Assembly (NCBI RefSeq): GCF_003121295.1
Contig: NZ_PHNC01000003.1
Location: 62,001 to 126,000, forward strand
Reading direction: 5' to 3'
DNA: 64,000 nt
DNA from: Streptomyces orinoci
GTDB lineage: Bacteria; Actinomycetota; Actinomycetes; Streptomycetales; Streptomycetaceae
The first letter of the stretch is position 1; every line of letters starts with the position of its first letter. Under the pieces are notes generated by a model, which saw only the letters and a program-made list of their open reading frames with translations, had not been told where the DNA came from and searched no databases. Shown piece after piece: positions 16,503 through 25,853 of this stretch. The translations under genes were made by a program, and so were the position numbers.

Positions 16503-17978
16503 CTACTCTTTCTTGTCTGACGTGTCATCACTGACCTGCCCATGGCCGGGCTTTGGGTCGTCGCCCTTGAGGGCGCTGGTAAAGGCATCCAGCCACATGC
16601 CCGGCTGGGCGGGCTCGGAGGCCGGGCGCTGGCTGCGAGTGCTGTCCGCCGGGGCCACCACGGCGGCCCGTGCGGCCATGCCCAGCGAGCGCCTGCGGCG
16701 TTGCGGGAGCCCGCCCGCGGTGCGTGACTCCACCGCAGTGGCCTCGAGTGGTGGCGGCTCCGGCAGTGGCCTGCCGGGCTTCTTCCTGGCCTTGGGCGGC
16801 GGCAGCGTGGCGGCACGGGCGATCTCGCCGCCCGGCGTGGCGCTCGCCGTGATGAGGCGGCTTGGGATGATCAGGACAGCACGTACGCCGCCGTAGGCCG
16901 AGGGCCTCAGCGAGATACGGAACTGGTACGTCCTGGCGAGACGGCTGACCACGGCCAGGCCGAGGCGCGGGGTTTCCCCCAGGTCGTCGAGGTCGAAGCC
17001 GCGGCCGCCCATTTCCAGCACCGACTCGGCGCGGCGACGGGCCTCCTCGGTGAGGCCGACGCCGGCGTCCTCGATCTCGATGGCCACGCCCGACTGGATC
17101 TCCACCGCGGTCAGGTGCACCCGGGTCTCCGGGGGTGAGTACCGGGTCGCGTTGTCCAGCAGTTCGGCCGCGGCGTGGATCACCGGCTCCACACCGGGTC
17201 CGGTCACCGCGACGTCCACCACCGAGTGAAGGTCCACCCGGCGATAGTCCATGATCCGGGACATGGCGCCCCGCAGCACGTTGTACAGAGGTACCGGGTT
17301 CTTCCACTGGCGCCCGGGCCGGGATCCGCCGAGCACGGCGATGCTGTCCGCGAGACGGCCGATCAGGGCCGTTCCGTGGTCGAGGTGCAGCAAGTCACCG
17401 AAGAAGTCGGGGTTGTTGCCGTGCCTGCCCTCCATCTCCCGTAGGTCGGTGGCCTGTTGGTGCACAATCGCCTGAACGCGTCGGGCGATGTTGACGAACG
17501 CGCGGTGCGCGGAGTCGCGCAGGCCTTCCTCCGCCTGCACGGCCTCGACGACCGAGCGCAGGACCGATCGGTGTTCGGCGGCGAAGGCCGCGCCGGAGGC
17601 GGGTGGTGCGACCTCCCGCAGTACCTCCTCGGCCGAGGCCCCCTGCTCCAGCATCTTCACCGCGGTGGGCAGCAGGACACCGGCCAACCGCTCGGTCTCC
17701 TCCTGCTGTTGGGCCAGCAGCTCCCGGTACATGGCCTCCTGCTCGGCGCACCGCCGGCGCAGGCCGCTGATGACACGCCCACGCCGCACTGCCTCCGAGG
17801 AGGTGATGGCCACTGCAACGGTGGCCACCGTGCCGCACCAGACGGTCGGAATGCGCACCTGGGTCGGCACGAGGAGGGCTGCGGTCGCCGTGCAGACCGC
17901 CAGCACGACAGGAGGGACCAGCCATATGAGACTGGAGGCGGGCCGTCTGACTTGGGATGACGATCCAGTACCAACCAT
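16503..17978 (-). CDS. cvnA: Conservon sensor histidine-kinase-like protein CvnA
   Basis: 491 residues using the ATG at 17978 (GAGG upstream, immediately before the membrane segments). Two transmembrane helices near residues 17-60 enclose a very short loop. A coiled-coil region (EQEAMYRELLAQQQEETERL) follows, then the dimerisation zone HLDHGTALIGRLADS with a His, and a HATPase domain with N-box ELLDNATRYSPP, G1-like EDAGVGL and RLGLAVVSRLA. The C-terminal ~120 residues are Pro/Arg-rich and disordered. No response regulator is nearby. In known conservons CvnA nucleates the membrane complex and may not act as a classical kinase. First gene of the five-gene operon. Confidence 0.92.
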   Translation of the reverse strand: MVGTGSSSQVRRPASSLIWLVPPVVLAVCTATAALLVPTQVRIPTVWCGTVATVAVAITSSEAVRRGRVISGLRRRCAEQEAMYRELLAQQQEETERLAGVLLPTAVKMLEQGASAEEVLREVAPPASGAAFAAEHRSVLRSVVEAVQAEEGLRDSAHRAFVNIARRVQAIVHQQATDLREMEGRHGNNPDFFGDLLHLDHGTALIGRLADSIAVLGGSRPGRQWKNPVPLYNVLRGAMSRIMDYRRVDLHSVVDVAVTGPGVEPVIHAAAELLDNATRYSPPETRVHLTAVEIQSGVAIEIEDAGVGLTEEARRRAESVLEMGGRGFDLDDLGETPRLGLAVVSRLARTYQFRISLRPSAYGGVRAVLIIPSRLITASATPGGEIARAATLPPPKARKKPGRPLPEPPPLEATAVESRTAGGLPQRRRRSLGMAARAAVVAPADSTRSQRPASEPAQPGMWLDAFTSALKGDDPKPGHGQVSDDTSDKKE

Positions 17979-18199
17979 CGAGGTCCTCGGGGGCTCGGGA
18001 AACGTTCGGAGCGACGGGAACGGACACCGTCTGTGGGGAAGTTCTGCGGGGAAGCGCAGTGTGGAGTTCTCCGGTCGCGGCAGGCCGAGGCAGCCGCTGC
18101 CGGCGTCACGCCTCGCTGCGCGGAAGGAGCGTAGCCTGTCGGGCCGCTCTTTCAAGGTGATGTTGTCATATTCGCTGAAAGGCCTGACGAGCCAATACG

Positions 18200-18249
18200 A
18201 GGGGCGTCATAATGACCCCTGACTTTCGTTCTCGAAAATATTCTTGAGA
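18200..18249. promoter_or_regulatory. Two AT-rich imperfect palindromes upstream of cvnA
   Basis: AGGGGCGTCATAATGACCCCT (near-palindrome, 18200-18220, written here as 21 bases with centre A) and an AT-rich dyad beginning TCTCGAAAATATT and ending TTGAGA (18230-18249) lie between the divergent cvnA and LAL-type genes. Such AT-rich symmetry is rare in this G+C-rich window and suggests regulator sites. Confidence 0.45.
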
Positions 18250-18375
18250 GTTATGGATGGGTGTTCGGAGTGATCTACAGGGCATGCTCACGAGTGGTCT
18301 GTCCGCAGAACCTCATCCCGAGCAGTTGCGTACGGGGCTAGGCTCGCTCCACGACACACACCCGGGAGACACTCC

Positions 18376-21080
18376 ATGACGGGGCACCAGCACGAACAGC
18401 GCCCGTACGCCGCACTGTTCGAGCGTGAGCAGGAAATCATCGCAGCAACCCAGGCCGTGGACGCCTTGTGCGGACGACAGGGCGACGCGGACGCCGCCTC
18501 GGGCGGGGGTTGCTGCTGTACAGCGGTGAAGCGGGCGTTGGGAAAACGGCGTTGCTCGGCGAGTTGCGGAGGATTGCCGCCGAGCGTGGCGGCTGTACGG
18601 TGCTCGCCGCACGCGGCAGCGAGCAAGCACAGGCTGTGCCGTTCCACATCGTCCGGCAGTTGCTGCAACCGGCCCTCGCGCCCCTGGAGGAGGCGCAGCA
18701 CAAACAGATGCTCGGCGCGTGGTACGACATCGCAGGGCCCGCGCTGGGAATCGCGCCCCTCGTCGGCCAGGCCGACCCGCAGGGTGTGCGCGACGGAATC
18801 GACTGGCTGGTCACCCGGTTTGCCATGACGCGCGAGCCGCTGCTCCTGGTTGTCGACGACGCCCATTGGTCCGACGCGGCCTCTCTCACCTGGCTTTCGT
18901 CGTTCGCCCTTCGGCTGGCGGGCCTGCCGATCCTCCTCGCGATTGCCTACCGTCCGGAAGAACTCCCGGACCACTCACCGGCGTTCAAGGATCTCGTCGA
19001 GGGCCGGGGCAATCACCCGGTGAGGCTGCATCCTCTCACTCCGGGGGCCGTGGCCGAGCTGGTGCGTACGACTCTGGAGCCCGATGCGGACGATCCGTTC
19101 TGCCGCGAGGTCTGGGCTGTCACCGGCGGAAACCCTTACGAGACAGTCGAGTTGATCGCCAAGACGCGCGACCGTCAGCTCAAGCCGCTCGAGGAATCGG
19201 CCGCGTTGTTGCGTGAACTCGGTGCCGCCGCACGAGGCAGCGGACTGGTCGCTCGGCTGGAGCGGCTGGGCAATCCCGCGACCCGGTTCGCCTGGGGTGC
19301 CTCGGTGCTCGGCACGGAAATTTCTCCGAGGCTTGCCGCGAGGCTCGCGGGGATGACCCACGCGGAAGGCCTCGCGTGCGCGGACCAACTGCGCGAGGCC
19401 CGAATCCTCAAGGGCGCCACCGTGCTCGAGTTCGTCCACCCACTGATTGCCACTGCCGTCTACCAGGCCATTCCGGCGGCCACACGTACCGCTATGCACG
19501 GGCTGGCGGCCTGGGCGATCGCCACCGAGGGCCATGGGGCCGCCGCCGCGTCACGGCACCTGCTGGAGGTTCACCCCGAGGGCGACCCTGACCTCGTGCG
19601 GCAGATGCGGGCCGCAGCCCGGGAACACCTCGCCGTCGGCGCACCGGATGCCGCTCAGCGCTGTCTCGAGCGCGCCCTCGCGGAACCGCCGCCCGAGGAC
19701 GAGCGGGCGGAAATCCTTTACGAGCTGGGCTGTTCGGCATTGCTCACCTCGCCGCCGACCACGATTAACCATCTGCGGGCGGCCTTGGACGACCCCGGGC
19801 TGCCCGCGAGCCTGCGTGTCGACGCGACGTACCGGCTCTCGCAAGCGTACTGCCATAACAGCCAGCTCGACGAAGCCGCCCGAGTAGTGGCCGAAGTCGC
19901 CGACCAAATGCCGGGCGGCCCGGGGAGGATGCGGCTCCAGGCGGCGCACTTCCTCTGGAAGGGGATCCAGTACGAGGAGGAGGGAGCCCACGAGAGGTCC
20001 CGGAAGATCGCCGAGCTCGCCGACCACCTGGAGGGCCGCGACAGTTCCGAGTGCGCCCTGCTGGCCCTGCGTGCCTTCGACGGCATGATCCGCGGCGAGA
20101 ACGCACTGCACGTCGTCGAACTGGCCGACCGCATCCTCCAGGACGGCCGTCTCCCGGAAGGGCTGCGCTGGACGAACATCGAGTGGGGCTTCGAGCTCCC
20201 CAGCATGATCGGCGTCTCCTATGCCTATGCCGACCGGCTCGACTGCGCCGAGCAACTCTTCACCGAGGCTGTGCGCGAATTCGAGATCTCCGGCTGGCGC
20301 GGTGCCCATCTCGCCTTCGCCTATGAGTTCCTGGGCCTCGTCCACCGTCGGCGCGGAGACCTGGAGCTGGCCGAGCAGGCCCTGCGGGAAGGGCTTCGGC
20401 TGGCCGACCGGCTGGGTCCCGGAGTGCCCATCCAGTGGGACGGCACCTGCATGCTCGTCGATACCCTGCTGGCCCGGGGAAACCTGGAAGAGGCCCGGAA
20501 CGTGGCCGAGAAGTACGCCTTCGGCCCGCCGTATCCATCGGTGATGGTCATGCCCGATGCCGCCTCCATCGTGGGGCGGCTGCTGCTCGCGCTCGGCCGC
20601 ACGAAGGAGGCGGTGGCCGAACTTGAGGCGGCCGGCCACCGATTGGCCGAGCGGGGCCGTCACAACACTCTCTGGGGACCCTGGGCCCTGGACCTGGCCG
20701 TTGCACTTGCTCCCGATGAACCGGAGCGCGCCCGCTCCCTCGCCGACCAGGCCCTGCGGCACGCCATGCGATTCGGCACCGACACCGCCATCGGCGAGGC
20801 CCTGCGCCGCTCGGCGCAGCTGGTGGAGGGGCCGGAGGCGCTGGGGAAGCTGGAGCGGGCGGTGGCGCATCTGAGCAAGTCGCCGTGCCGCTATGAGTAT
20901 GCGTTGGCCCTGGTGGACCATGGCATCGCGCTGCGCAAGGCGGGGCGGGCGGCCCAGGCCGCCGGGCGGCTGCGGGAGGGGCTGGAGATGGCGGAGGAGT
21001 GCGGGGCGGACGGGCTGGCGGAGCTGGCCCGGGCCGAGGCCGCCGTGGTGGGGTACGAGGAGGCCGGGCCCGGCGCCTGA
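18376..21080 (+). CDS. LAL-type AAA ATPase/TPR regulator without HTH, frameshifted near the N-terminus
   Basis: The family start (YAALFEREQEIIAATQAVDALCG) is read from an ATG at 18376 behind GGGAG. At a run of five G (18505-18509) the frame is lost; one more G would restore it and join directly to LLLYSGEAGVGKTALLGE, the Walker A region. The remaining ~860 codons to 21080 are intact, with Walker B LLLVVDDAHWSD (~125 residues later), an AAA lid and long helical TPR-like repeats. The usual C-terminal LuxR HTH is missing: the protein ends in LAELARAEAAVVGYEEAGPGA-like sequence where the HTH would begin. It could be a phase-variable gene, a young pseudogene or a sequencing error. A product starting at 18468 lacks a ribosome site. 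Confidence 0.8.
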
Positions 21081-21193
21081 GCGCCCTCGGTGAACCAGAC
21101 GCTGAGCAGGGCGGCCGCGCGAATGTCCCGCGTCAGGATGCGATCACCGTCGCCCGGGGGTCCGATGGAGGAAACCCGGGAGGTGGTGGAGCC

Positions 21194-22237
21194 ATGGCGC
21201 ATGCGGTCTGGAGCGGGGCGTTGTCCTTTGGGCTGGTCGCCATCCCGGTGCAGCTGTTCTCCGCCACCGAGAGCCACACCATCCGCTTCAACCAGCTCCA
21301 GCGCGGCACCTCGGACCGGGTGCGCAACAAGCGGGTGAACGAGCGCACCGGCGAGGAGGTCCCGCTGGCGGAGATCGTCAAGGGCTATGACACCGGTGAG
21401 GACTATGTGGTGGTCGAGCCGGAGGAGCTGGAGGACATCGCGCCGGGGCGCTCCAAGGCGCTGGAGATCAGCGGGTTTGTGGATCTTGAACAGGTCGATC
21501 CCATCTACTTCGACAAGACCTACTATCTGGCCCCGAAGAGCAAGGAATACGCCAAGGTATACGCACTGCTCCAGGAGGCCCTGGCGCGTTCGAACAAGGC
21601 CGGCATCGCCACTTTTGTGATGCGGAACCGCGAATATCTGGTGGCGGTGAAGGCCGAGGGCGACATCCTGTCGCTGCACACCCTGCACTGGGCGGATGAA
21701 ATCCGTGACCCGCGCAGCGAAATCGGAACTCTGCCCGAACAGCAAAAGGTCGCCGAACGCGAACTCCAGACGGCAGTACAACTGGTCGAGGCGCTCAGCG
21801 TGGACTGGCAGCCGGAGAGCTACCAGGACACCTACAAGGACAAGGTGCTGGAGCTGGTCCAGGCAAAGCGCGCCGGGGGCACCGTGGAGAAGAGCGAGCC
21901 GCCGCCGCGTTCCACCAATGTGATCGATCTGATGGGGGCGTTGCAGGCCAGCATCGACAAGGCCAGGTCCGGCAAGGGGCGGGCCGCGGCGGCGGAGCGG
22001 GAGGTGCGGCCGCCCACCGAGCTCAAGGCCGCGGCGGAGAAGCGCCGTTCCCGGCAGGCGGCCAAGAAGACGGCGCGAAAGCCGTCCAGGGAAGCCGAGT
22101 TGGCGGGGCTGAGCAAGGCCGAGCTTTATCAGCGGGCCAGTGAGGCCGGCATTCCCGGGCGCTCGGGGATGAGCCGTGAGGATCTGGTCAAGGCGCTGGC
22201 GGCGGCCGGCGGGCGCGGTAAGAAGCGGGTGTCCTGA
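21194..22237 (+). CDS. ku: Ku protein (non-homologous end joining)
   Basis: 347 residues, ATG at 21194 behind GGGAGG. A Ku core spans residues ~1-260 with VWSGALSFGLVAIPVQLFSA at the start. A lysine/arginine-rich linker (AAEKRRSRQAAKKTARK) and a SAP-like C-terminal helix pair (LSKAELYQRASEAGIPGRSG) follow, as in actinobacterial extended Ku proteins that bind DNA through the tail. Homodimeric Ku threads onto double-strand ends and recruits LigD. The next gene encodes a LigD polymerase domain with 17 bases between them. Confidence 0.95.
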   Translation: MAHAVWSGALSFGLVAIPVQLFSATESHTIRFNQLQRGTSDRVRNKRVNERTGEEVPLAEIVKGYDTGEDYVVVEPEELEDIAPGRSKALEISGFVDLEQVDPIYFDKTYYLAPKSKEYAKVYALLQEALARSNKAGIATFVMRNREYLVAVKAEGDILSLHTLHWADEIRDPRSEIGTLPEQQKVAERELQTAVQLVEALSVDWQPESYQDTYKDKVLELVQAKRAGGTVEKSEPPPRSTNVIDLMGALQASIDKARSGKGRAAAAEREVRPPTELKAAAEKRRSRQAAKKTARKPSREAELAGLSKAELYQRASEAGIPGRSGMSREDLVKALAAAGGRGKKRVS

Positions 22238-22254
22238 GTGATGCGGGCCGCGTA

Positions 22255-23160
22255 GTGATGCCCGCCGCGCCTGGCCGGCAGACGGTGGAGGTGGAGGGCC
22301 GCCGGCTGTCGCTGTCCCATCTGGAGCGGGTGCTGTATCCGGCCACCGGGCACACCAAGGCCCAGGTGCTGCGCTACTACGCGGAGATCGCCCCGGTGAT
22401 GGTGCCGCATCTCAGCGGCCGTCCGGCCTCATTCGTCCGGGCCCCGGAGGGGCTGACCGGGCAGAGCTGGGTGGCCAAGACCCCGCCGCCCGGCGCCCCG
22501 GACTGGGTGCCCAGGGCGACGGTGGAGCACAGCCAGGGGACCGCCGAGCAGATCGTGATCGACTCCACCGCGGCCCTGATCGCCATGGCCAATCTGGGCG
22601 CGTATGAGATCCATGTCCCGCAGTGGAAGGCCAAGACCGGGCGGGACCGGCACGACCGGCTGGTGCTCGATCTGGATCCGGGGCCCGGCACGGATCTGGT
22701 GGTCTGCTGCCGCATCGGGCAGCGGCTGCGGCAGTTGCTGGAGGACGATGGGCTGACCGCCTTCGCCGTCGTCTCCGGGGCCAAGGGGCTGCATCTGTAC
22801 TCGCCCATCCTGCCCGCCTCCGGGCGGACGGTCAGCGGCTATGCCAAGGCCCTGGCCGGCCGGATGATGGGCGAGCACCCGGGGCTGGTGGTGGTCTCCA
22901 TGACCAAGCTGGAGCGCCGGGAGAAGGTGCTCATCGACTGGTCGCAGAATGCCAGCGCCAAGACCACCGCCGCGCCCTACACCATGCGCCTGAGGGAGCT
23001 CCCGCTGGTCGCCGCGCCGGTCACCTGGGACGAGGTGGCCGCCTGCCGGGATCCCTCGGACCTCGCCTTCACCCCCGAGCAGGTGCTCCAACGGGTCGAG
23101 GAACAGGGGGACTTGTTCGCCCCGCTGCTGGGTGACGCGGGGCGGGCCGCGCTGCCCTGA
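22255..23160 (+). CDS. LigD-type polymerase domain protein
   Basis: About 300 residues (GTG at 22255 or ATG at 22258). A stand-alone primase-like polymerase domain of LigD: GRRLSLSHLERVLYPATG near the start, the catalytic Asp pair in LVLDLDPGPGTD (~137-148), the SGAKGLHLY motif and VLIDWSQNASAKTTAAPYT near the end with another metal-binding Asp. There is no ligase or phosphoesterase domain, so a separate ATP ligase must complete end joining. Co-transcribed with ku. Confidence 0.93.
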   Translation: MMPAAPGRQTVEVEGRRLSLSHLERVLYPATGHTKAQVLRYYAEIAPVMVPHLSGRPASFVRAPEGLTGQSWVAKTPPPGAPDWVPRATVEHSQGTAEQIVIDSTAALIAMANLGAYEIHVPQWKAKTGRDRHDRLVLDLDPGPGTDLVVCCRIGQRLRQLLEDDGLTAFAVVSGAKGLHLYSPILPASGRTVSGYAKALAGRMMGEHPGLVVVSMTKLERREKVLIDWSQNASAKTTAAPYTMRLRELPLVAAPVTWDEVAACRDPSDLAFTPEQVLQRVEEQGDLFAPLLGDAGRAALP

Positions 23161-23201
23161 GTGGGCGATGCCGGGCCGCTGTTGCTGGGCGCCGTGGTCC
23201 G

Positions 23202-24047
23202 TCAGGGATTGTTGGTCACCTGGAACCCCGCCCCGAAGATATTGTGCGCCGGATCCTTCGCCTCGCGGGCGCGCAGGTCGGCGAGGATGTTGGCAGAGCT
23301 GGTGTAGTTGAAGGGGGGCCACTCGATGGTGATGGCCTTGGTGATCCCTGCCCAGGGGCCTGCCGCCTGGAAGTTGTTGTCGGTGGAGGGCAGGTCCGTG
23401 CCGGGAACGTGCCAGATCACCGGGCCGCCGGAGTCGCGGGGGACGTGTGGGGCGGGAGCCTGGTAGATGCCGTTGTCGTTGCTGAGAACGGTGCCGTACC
23501 AGACGCCGCTCTGGCCGGAGGTGATGATCTCGTTGTCACCGGTGGTGAGCAGCCGTTCGGTGTCGAGGGCCGGGTTGAGGGCATTGGGACTGACCGGTCC
23601 CTGGGGGGACTTCACCTCGCCGGTCTGCTTGAGGTACGGGCCCTGGGAGGAGAGGGTCACCTGGGGGACCAGCTCGATCACCATGTAGTCCTTGGTGGGA
23701 TGGCCCGTCTGGGAACCTTCCGGGTCCTTGTAGTAGCGGACATGGCCGATCGGGCCGAATCCGATGTCATTGCGGTCATACACGGGTTGTACATTCTCCG
23801 GAATCTCGCGGTCGGAGTACTTCTTGTCCGGTTCGAGGCAGTGGCCGGCGGATATGGCGATATGGCGCTGGTGGTCGTCCGTGCCGACGGCGCCGAGGGT
23901 GCAGAAGAGTTCGGGCGTGTCCGTCCTGAAGGTGATCTGCAGGCCGTTGTAGACGCGTTTGCCTTCGGCGGCGTGGGCCGTTGCGGTCACACCAAGGGTT
24001 CCGGTGAGTGCGATGGCCAGGGTGAGGCCGGCCAGTCTCTTGAGCAC
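23202..24047 (-). CDS. Secreted trypsin-like serine protease
   Basis: 281 residues from the GTG at 24047 (AGGAGAT upstream). A signal peptide ends in ATAHAAEG. S1-family layout: His in AISAGHCLEP (~75), Asp in TKDYMVIEL (~125) and Ser in VPRDSGGPVIW (~215). The usual Gly before DSGGP is Arg, which leaves the catalytic Ser and the oxyanion loop but could alter the pocket. Few cysteines, so disulphides are not as in trypsin. Exported, substrate unknown. It lies at the end of a decayed radical-SAM region, in the same orientation. Confidence 0.85.
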   Translation of the reverse strand: MLKRLAGLTLAIALTGTLGVTATAHAAEGKRVYNGLQITFRTDTPELFCTLGAVGTDDHQRHIAISAGHCLEPDKKYSDREIPENVQPVYDRNDIGFGPIGHVRYYKDPEGSQTGHPTKDYMVIELVPQVTLSSQGPYLKQTGEVKSPQGPVSPNALNPALDTERLLTTGDNEIITSGQSGVWYGTVLSNDNGIYQAPAPHVPRDSGGPVIWHVPGTDLPSTDNNFQAAGPWAGITKAITIEWPPFNYTSSANILADLRAREAKDPAHNIFGAGFQVTNNP

Positions 24048-24093
24048 GTGGGATCTCCTTTCGGGGGCGGAATTTCGGTCACGGAATCCGCTG

Positions 24094-24601
24094 TCACCGC
24101 CCGGCTCCCGCAGGGGCCGGCATGCCCAGCATCGCCGGGGAGTGCTTGGCGACCGGTTCCGGTTCTTCGTCCAGCAGGCAGGCATTCCGCCAGGTCGTCC
24201 AGGTCCTTCTGGGCCACTGCCATGCGCTGGCCGAGCGCGGTGGCCCGCAACTCCCCGTTCTCGACGGTTACTTTGAGGTCGGAGCGCAGCCGGACGGGAT
24301 CATCGCCGTGGTGGTCTGGGGCCGCTGGCCGAGGATGTGGTGGAAGTCGGTGGAATGTGTCGCGCCACGGCGCGGCGTTTTCCTCCGTACAGGGCCAGAT
24401 GTGGTCGAACTTGAGGGCGGCGACGCCGCAGAACCAGCAGCCGACGGTGCAGTCCTTGGAAAGTTCAAAGGTGGCCGGGGCGTGCACGATGGCCTGCGAT
24501 CGTTCCGTGCCGAGTTCGCCGTTGCAGCGTTTCAGCCGGCGTTGGCGCCAGATGCCCAGGGGCTCGTCACCGGCACTGGATGCCATCGTCCCCCCTTCCA
24601 T
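24094..24601 (-). pseudogene. Radical-SAM RiPP maturation epimerase remnant
   Basis: From the ATG at 24586 the minus strand reads an N-terminal part with IVHAPATFELSKDCTVGCWFC; the three cysteines (codons at 24449-24451, 24437-24439, 24428-24430) form CxxxCxxC. CGVAALKFD and TEENAAPWRDTF follow, characteristic of the RiPP-maturing amino-acid-epimerase group. The reading then shifts frame: TDFHHILGQRPQTTTAMI belongs to a later part of the same family, with the middle missing. A further segment ends at a stop near 24094 (AKHSPAMLGMPAPAGAGR). Normal length is about 400 residues; only ~150 are left in pieces. No precursor peptide was securely found. Confidence 0.7.
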
Positions 24602-24757
24602 GACAAGCGCTGCCGGACCGGATGGCCGCCACGGCAACCTCCGCTGCTTGCCAACAAGTTGGCCGATCGCTTGTCGAACTTCATTCCGGAGCGTTCCGGA
24701 GGAGGCCAAGTGGAATCGCTTCTGAGGTTCCGGGCGCGCCGGGTGCCGTGCCGGCCA

Positions 24758-24825
24758 TGGGGGACTGGTCGCGCCCACACGGCGGAGCCGCAAAGGGACG
24801 CAGCCCCGCGCCCCTAGGGGGCGCT
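24758..24825. repeat. Dispersed Streptomyces 3'-end repeat, copy 1
   Basis: Shares ACTGGTCGCGCCCACACGG, CGGAGCCGCA and CAGCCCCGCGCCCCT with the other copies. It ends in the hairpin GCGCCCC-loop-GGGGCGC (24808-24824), which includes the stop codon of the PHP gene; a probable terminator. Confidence 0.7.
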
Positions 24826-25839
24826 CTTGGTGCCCGTCCAGGCGAGGAGTCGGTCCGCGCTCCAGGTGGTGATGACGCGCTCGGCCGGCACCCCGCACTC
24901 CTCGGCACGGGCGCAGCCGTAGATCTGCCAGTCCAGCTGGCCGGGGGCGTGGGCGTCGCTGTCGATGGCGAACAGCGCCCCGGCCGCCAGGGCCTCGCGC
25001 AGCAGGCGCCGGGGCGGGTCCAGCCGTTCCGGGCGGCTGTTGATCTCCACCGCGGTGCCGAAGCGGGCGCAGGCGGTGAAGACCATGGTGGCGTCGAAAC
25101 GGGACTCCGGGCGTGGTGAGTCGATGCCCACCAGCCGCCCGGTGCAGTGCCCCAGTACGTCCACCAGCGGGCTGGCCACCGCCGCCACCAGCCGGCGGGT
25201 CATGGCCTCGGCGTCCATCCGCAGCTGGGAGTGGACCGAGGCGACCACAAGGTCCAGGCGGTCCAGCAGCTCGGGCTCCTGGTCCAGTGAGCCGTCCGGC
25301 AGGATGTCGCATTCGATGCCGGTCAACAGCCGGAAGTCAGGGCCGAGTTGGTCGTTGATTTCGGCGACCGCCGCCAGCTGGGCGCGTAGCCGCTCCGCGG
25401 AGAGGCCGCGGGCCACCTTCAGCCGGGGGGAGTGGTCGGTGAGCACCGCCCAGTGGTGGCCGAGGTCCCGGGCGGCGCGGGCCATGGTGTCGATGGGGCT
25501 GCCGCCGTCCGACCAGTCGGAGTGCAGATGGCAGTCGCCGCGCAGGGCCGCCCTCAGCGCCAGGCCGCCCTCGGTCAGCGGTCCGCCCGCCTCCTTCTCC
25601 AGCCGGGTCAGATATCCGGGGGTACGGCCGGCCAGGGACTCGGCGACCACGGCGGCGGTCTTGGGGCCGATGCCCTTGAGCTCGGTGAGCGAGCCCTCGG
25701 CGGCGCGGCGCCGGAGCTCCCCGGCGGGCAGTCCGGTCACGGTGGCGGCGGCGGTGCGGAAGGCCCGTACCCGGTAGGTGGGGGCCTTGACGCGTTCCAG
25801 GAGGAAGGCGATCCGCTCCAGGGCGGCGGCGGGTTCCAT
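24814..25839 (-). CDS. PHP-domain phosphoesterase with HhH region (PolX-like)
   Basis: 341 residues from the ATG at 25839, behind GGAGGTGACC. The N-terminal ~90 residues are a helix-hairpin-helix DNA-binding region (LTELKGIGPKTAAVVAESL). The PHP metallo-phosphoesterase domain follows, with metal ligands in RGDCHLHSDWSDGG, LTDHSPRL, TGIECDIL, VVASVHSQL, LGHCTGR and IDSDAHAP. It lacks the polymerase palm of PolX, so it resembles the C-terminal part of PolX combined with its HhH. A nuclease or phosphatase acting on DNA or histidinol-phosphate-like substrates is possible. 14 bases separate it from the upstream membrane-protein gene. Confidence 0.88.
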   Translation of the reverse strand: MEPAAALERIAFLLERVKAPTYRVRAFRTAAATVTGLPAGELRRRAAEGSLTELKGIGPKTAAVVAESLAGRTPGYLTRLEKEAGGPLTEGGLALRAALRGDCHLHSDWSDGGSPIDTMARAARDLGHHWAVLTDHSPRLKVARGLSAERLRAQLAAVAEINDQLGPDFRLLTGIECDILPDGSLDQEPELLDRLDLVVASVHSQLRMDAEAMTRRLVAAVASPLVDVLGHCTGRLVGIDSPRPESRFDATMVFTACARFGTAVEINSRPERLDPPRRLLREALAAGALFAIDSDAHAPGQLDWQIYGCARAEECGVPAERVITTWSADRLLAWTGTKSAP

Positions 25840-25853
25840 GGCGGTCACCTCCG

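Noticed and set aside
21081..21193. Possible detached HTH for the LAL-type protein downstream of its stop
   Set aside because: All frames between 21081 and the ku start were read; none shows the LuxR helix-turn-helix pattern.
24532..24684. Possible 50-residue RiPP precursor (MKFDKRSANLLASSGG...) near the epimerase relic
   Set aside because: No ribosome site, it overlaps the relic's own start in another frame, and its C-terminal part is simply the alternate frame of that gene.
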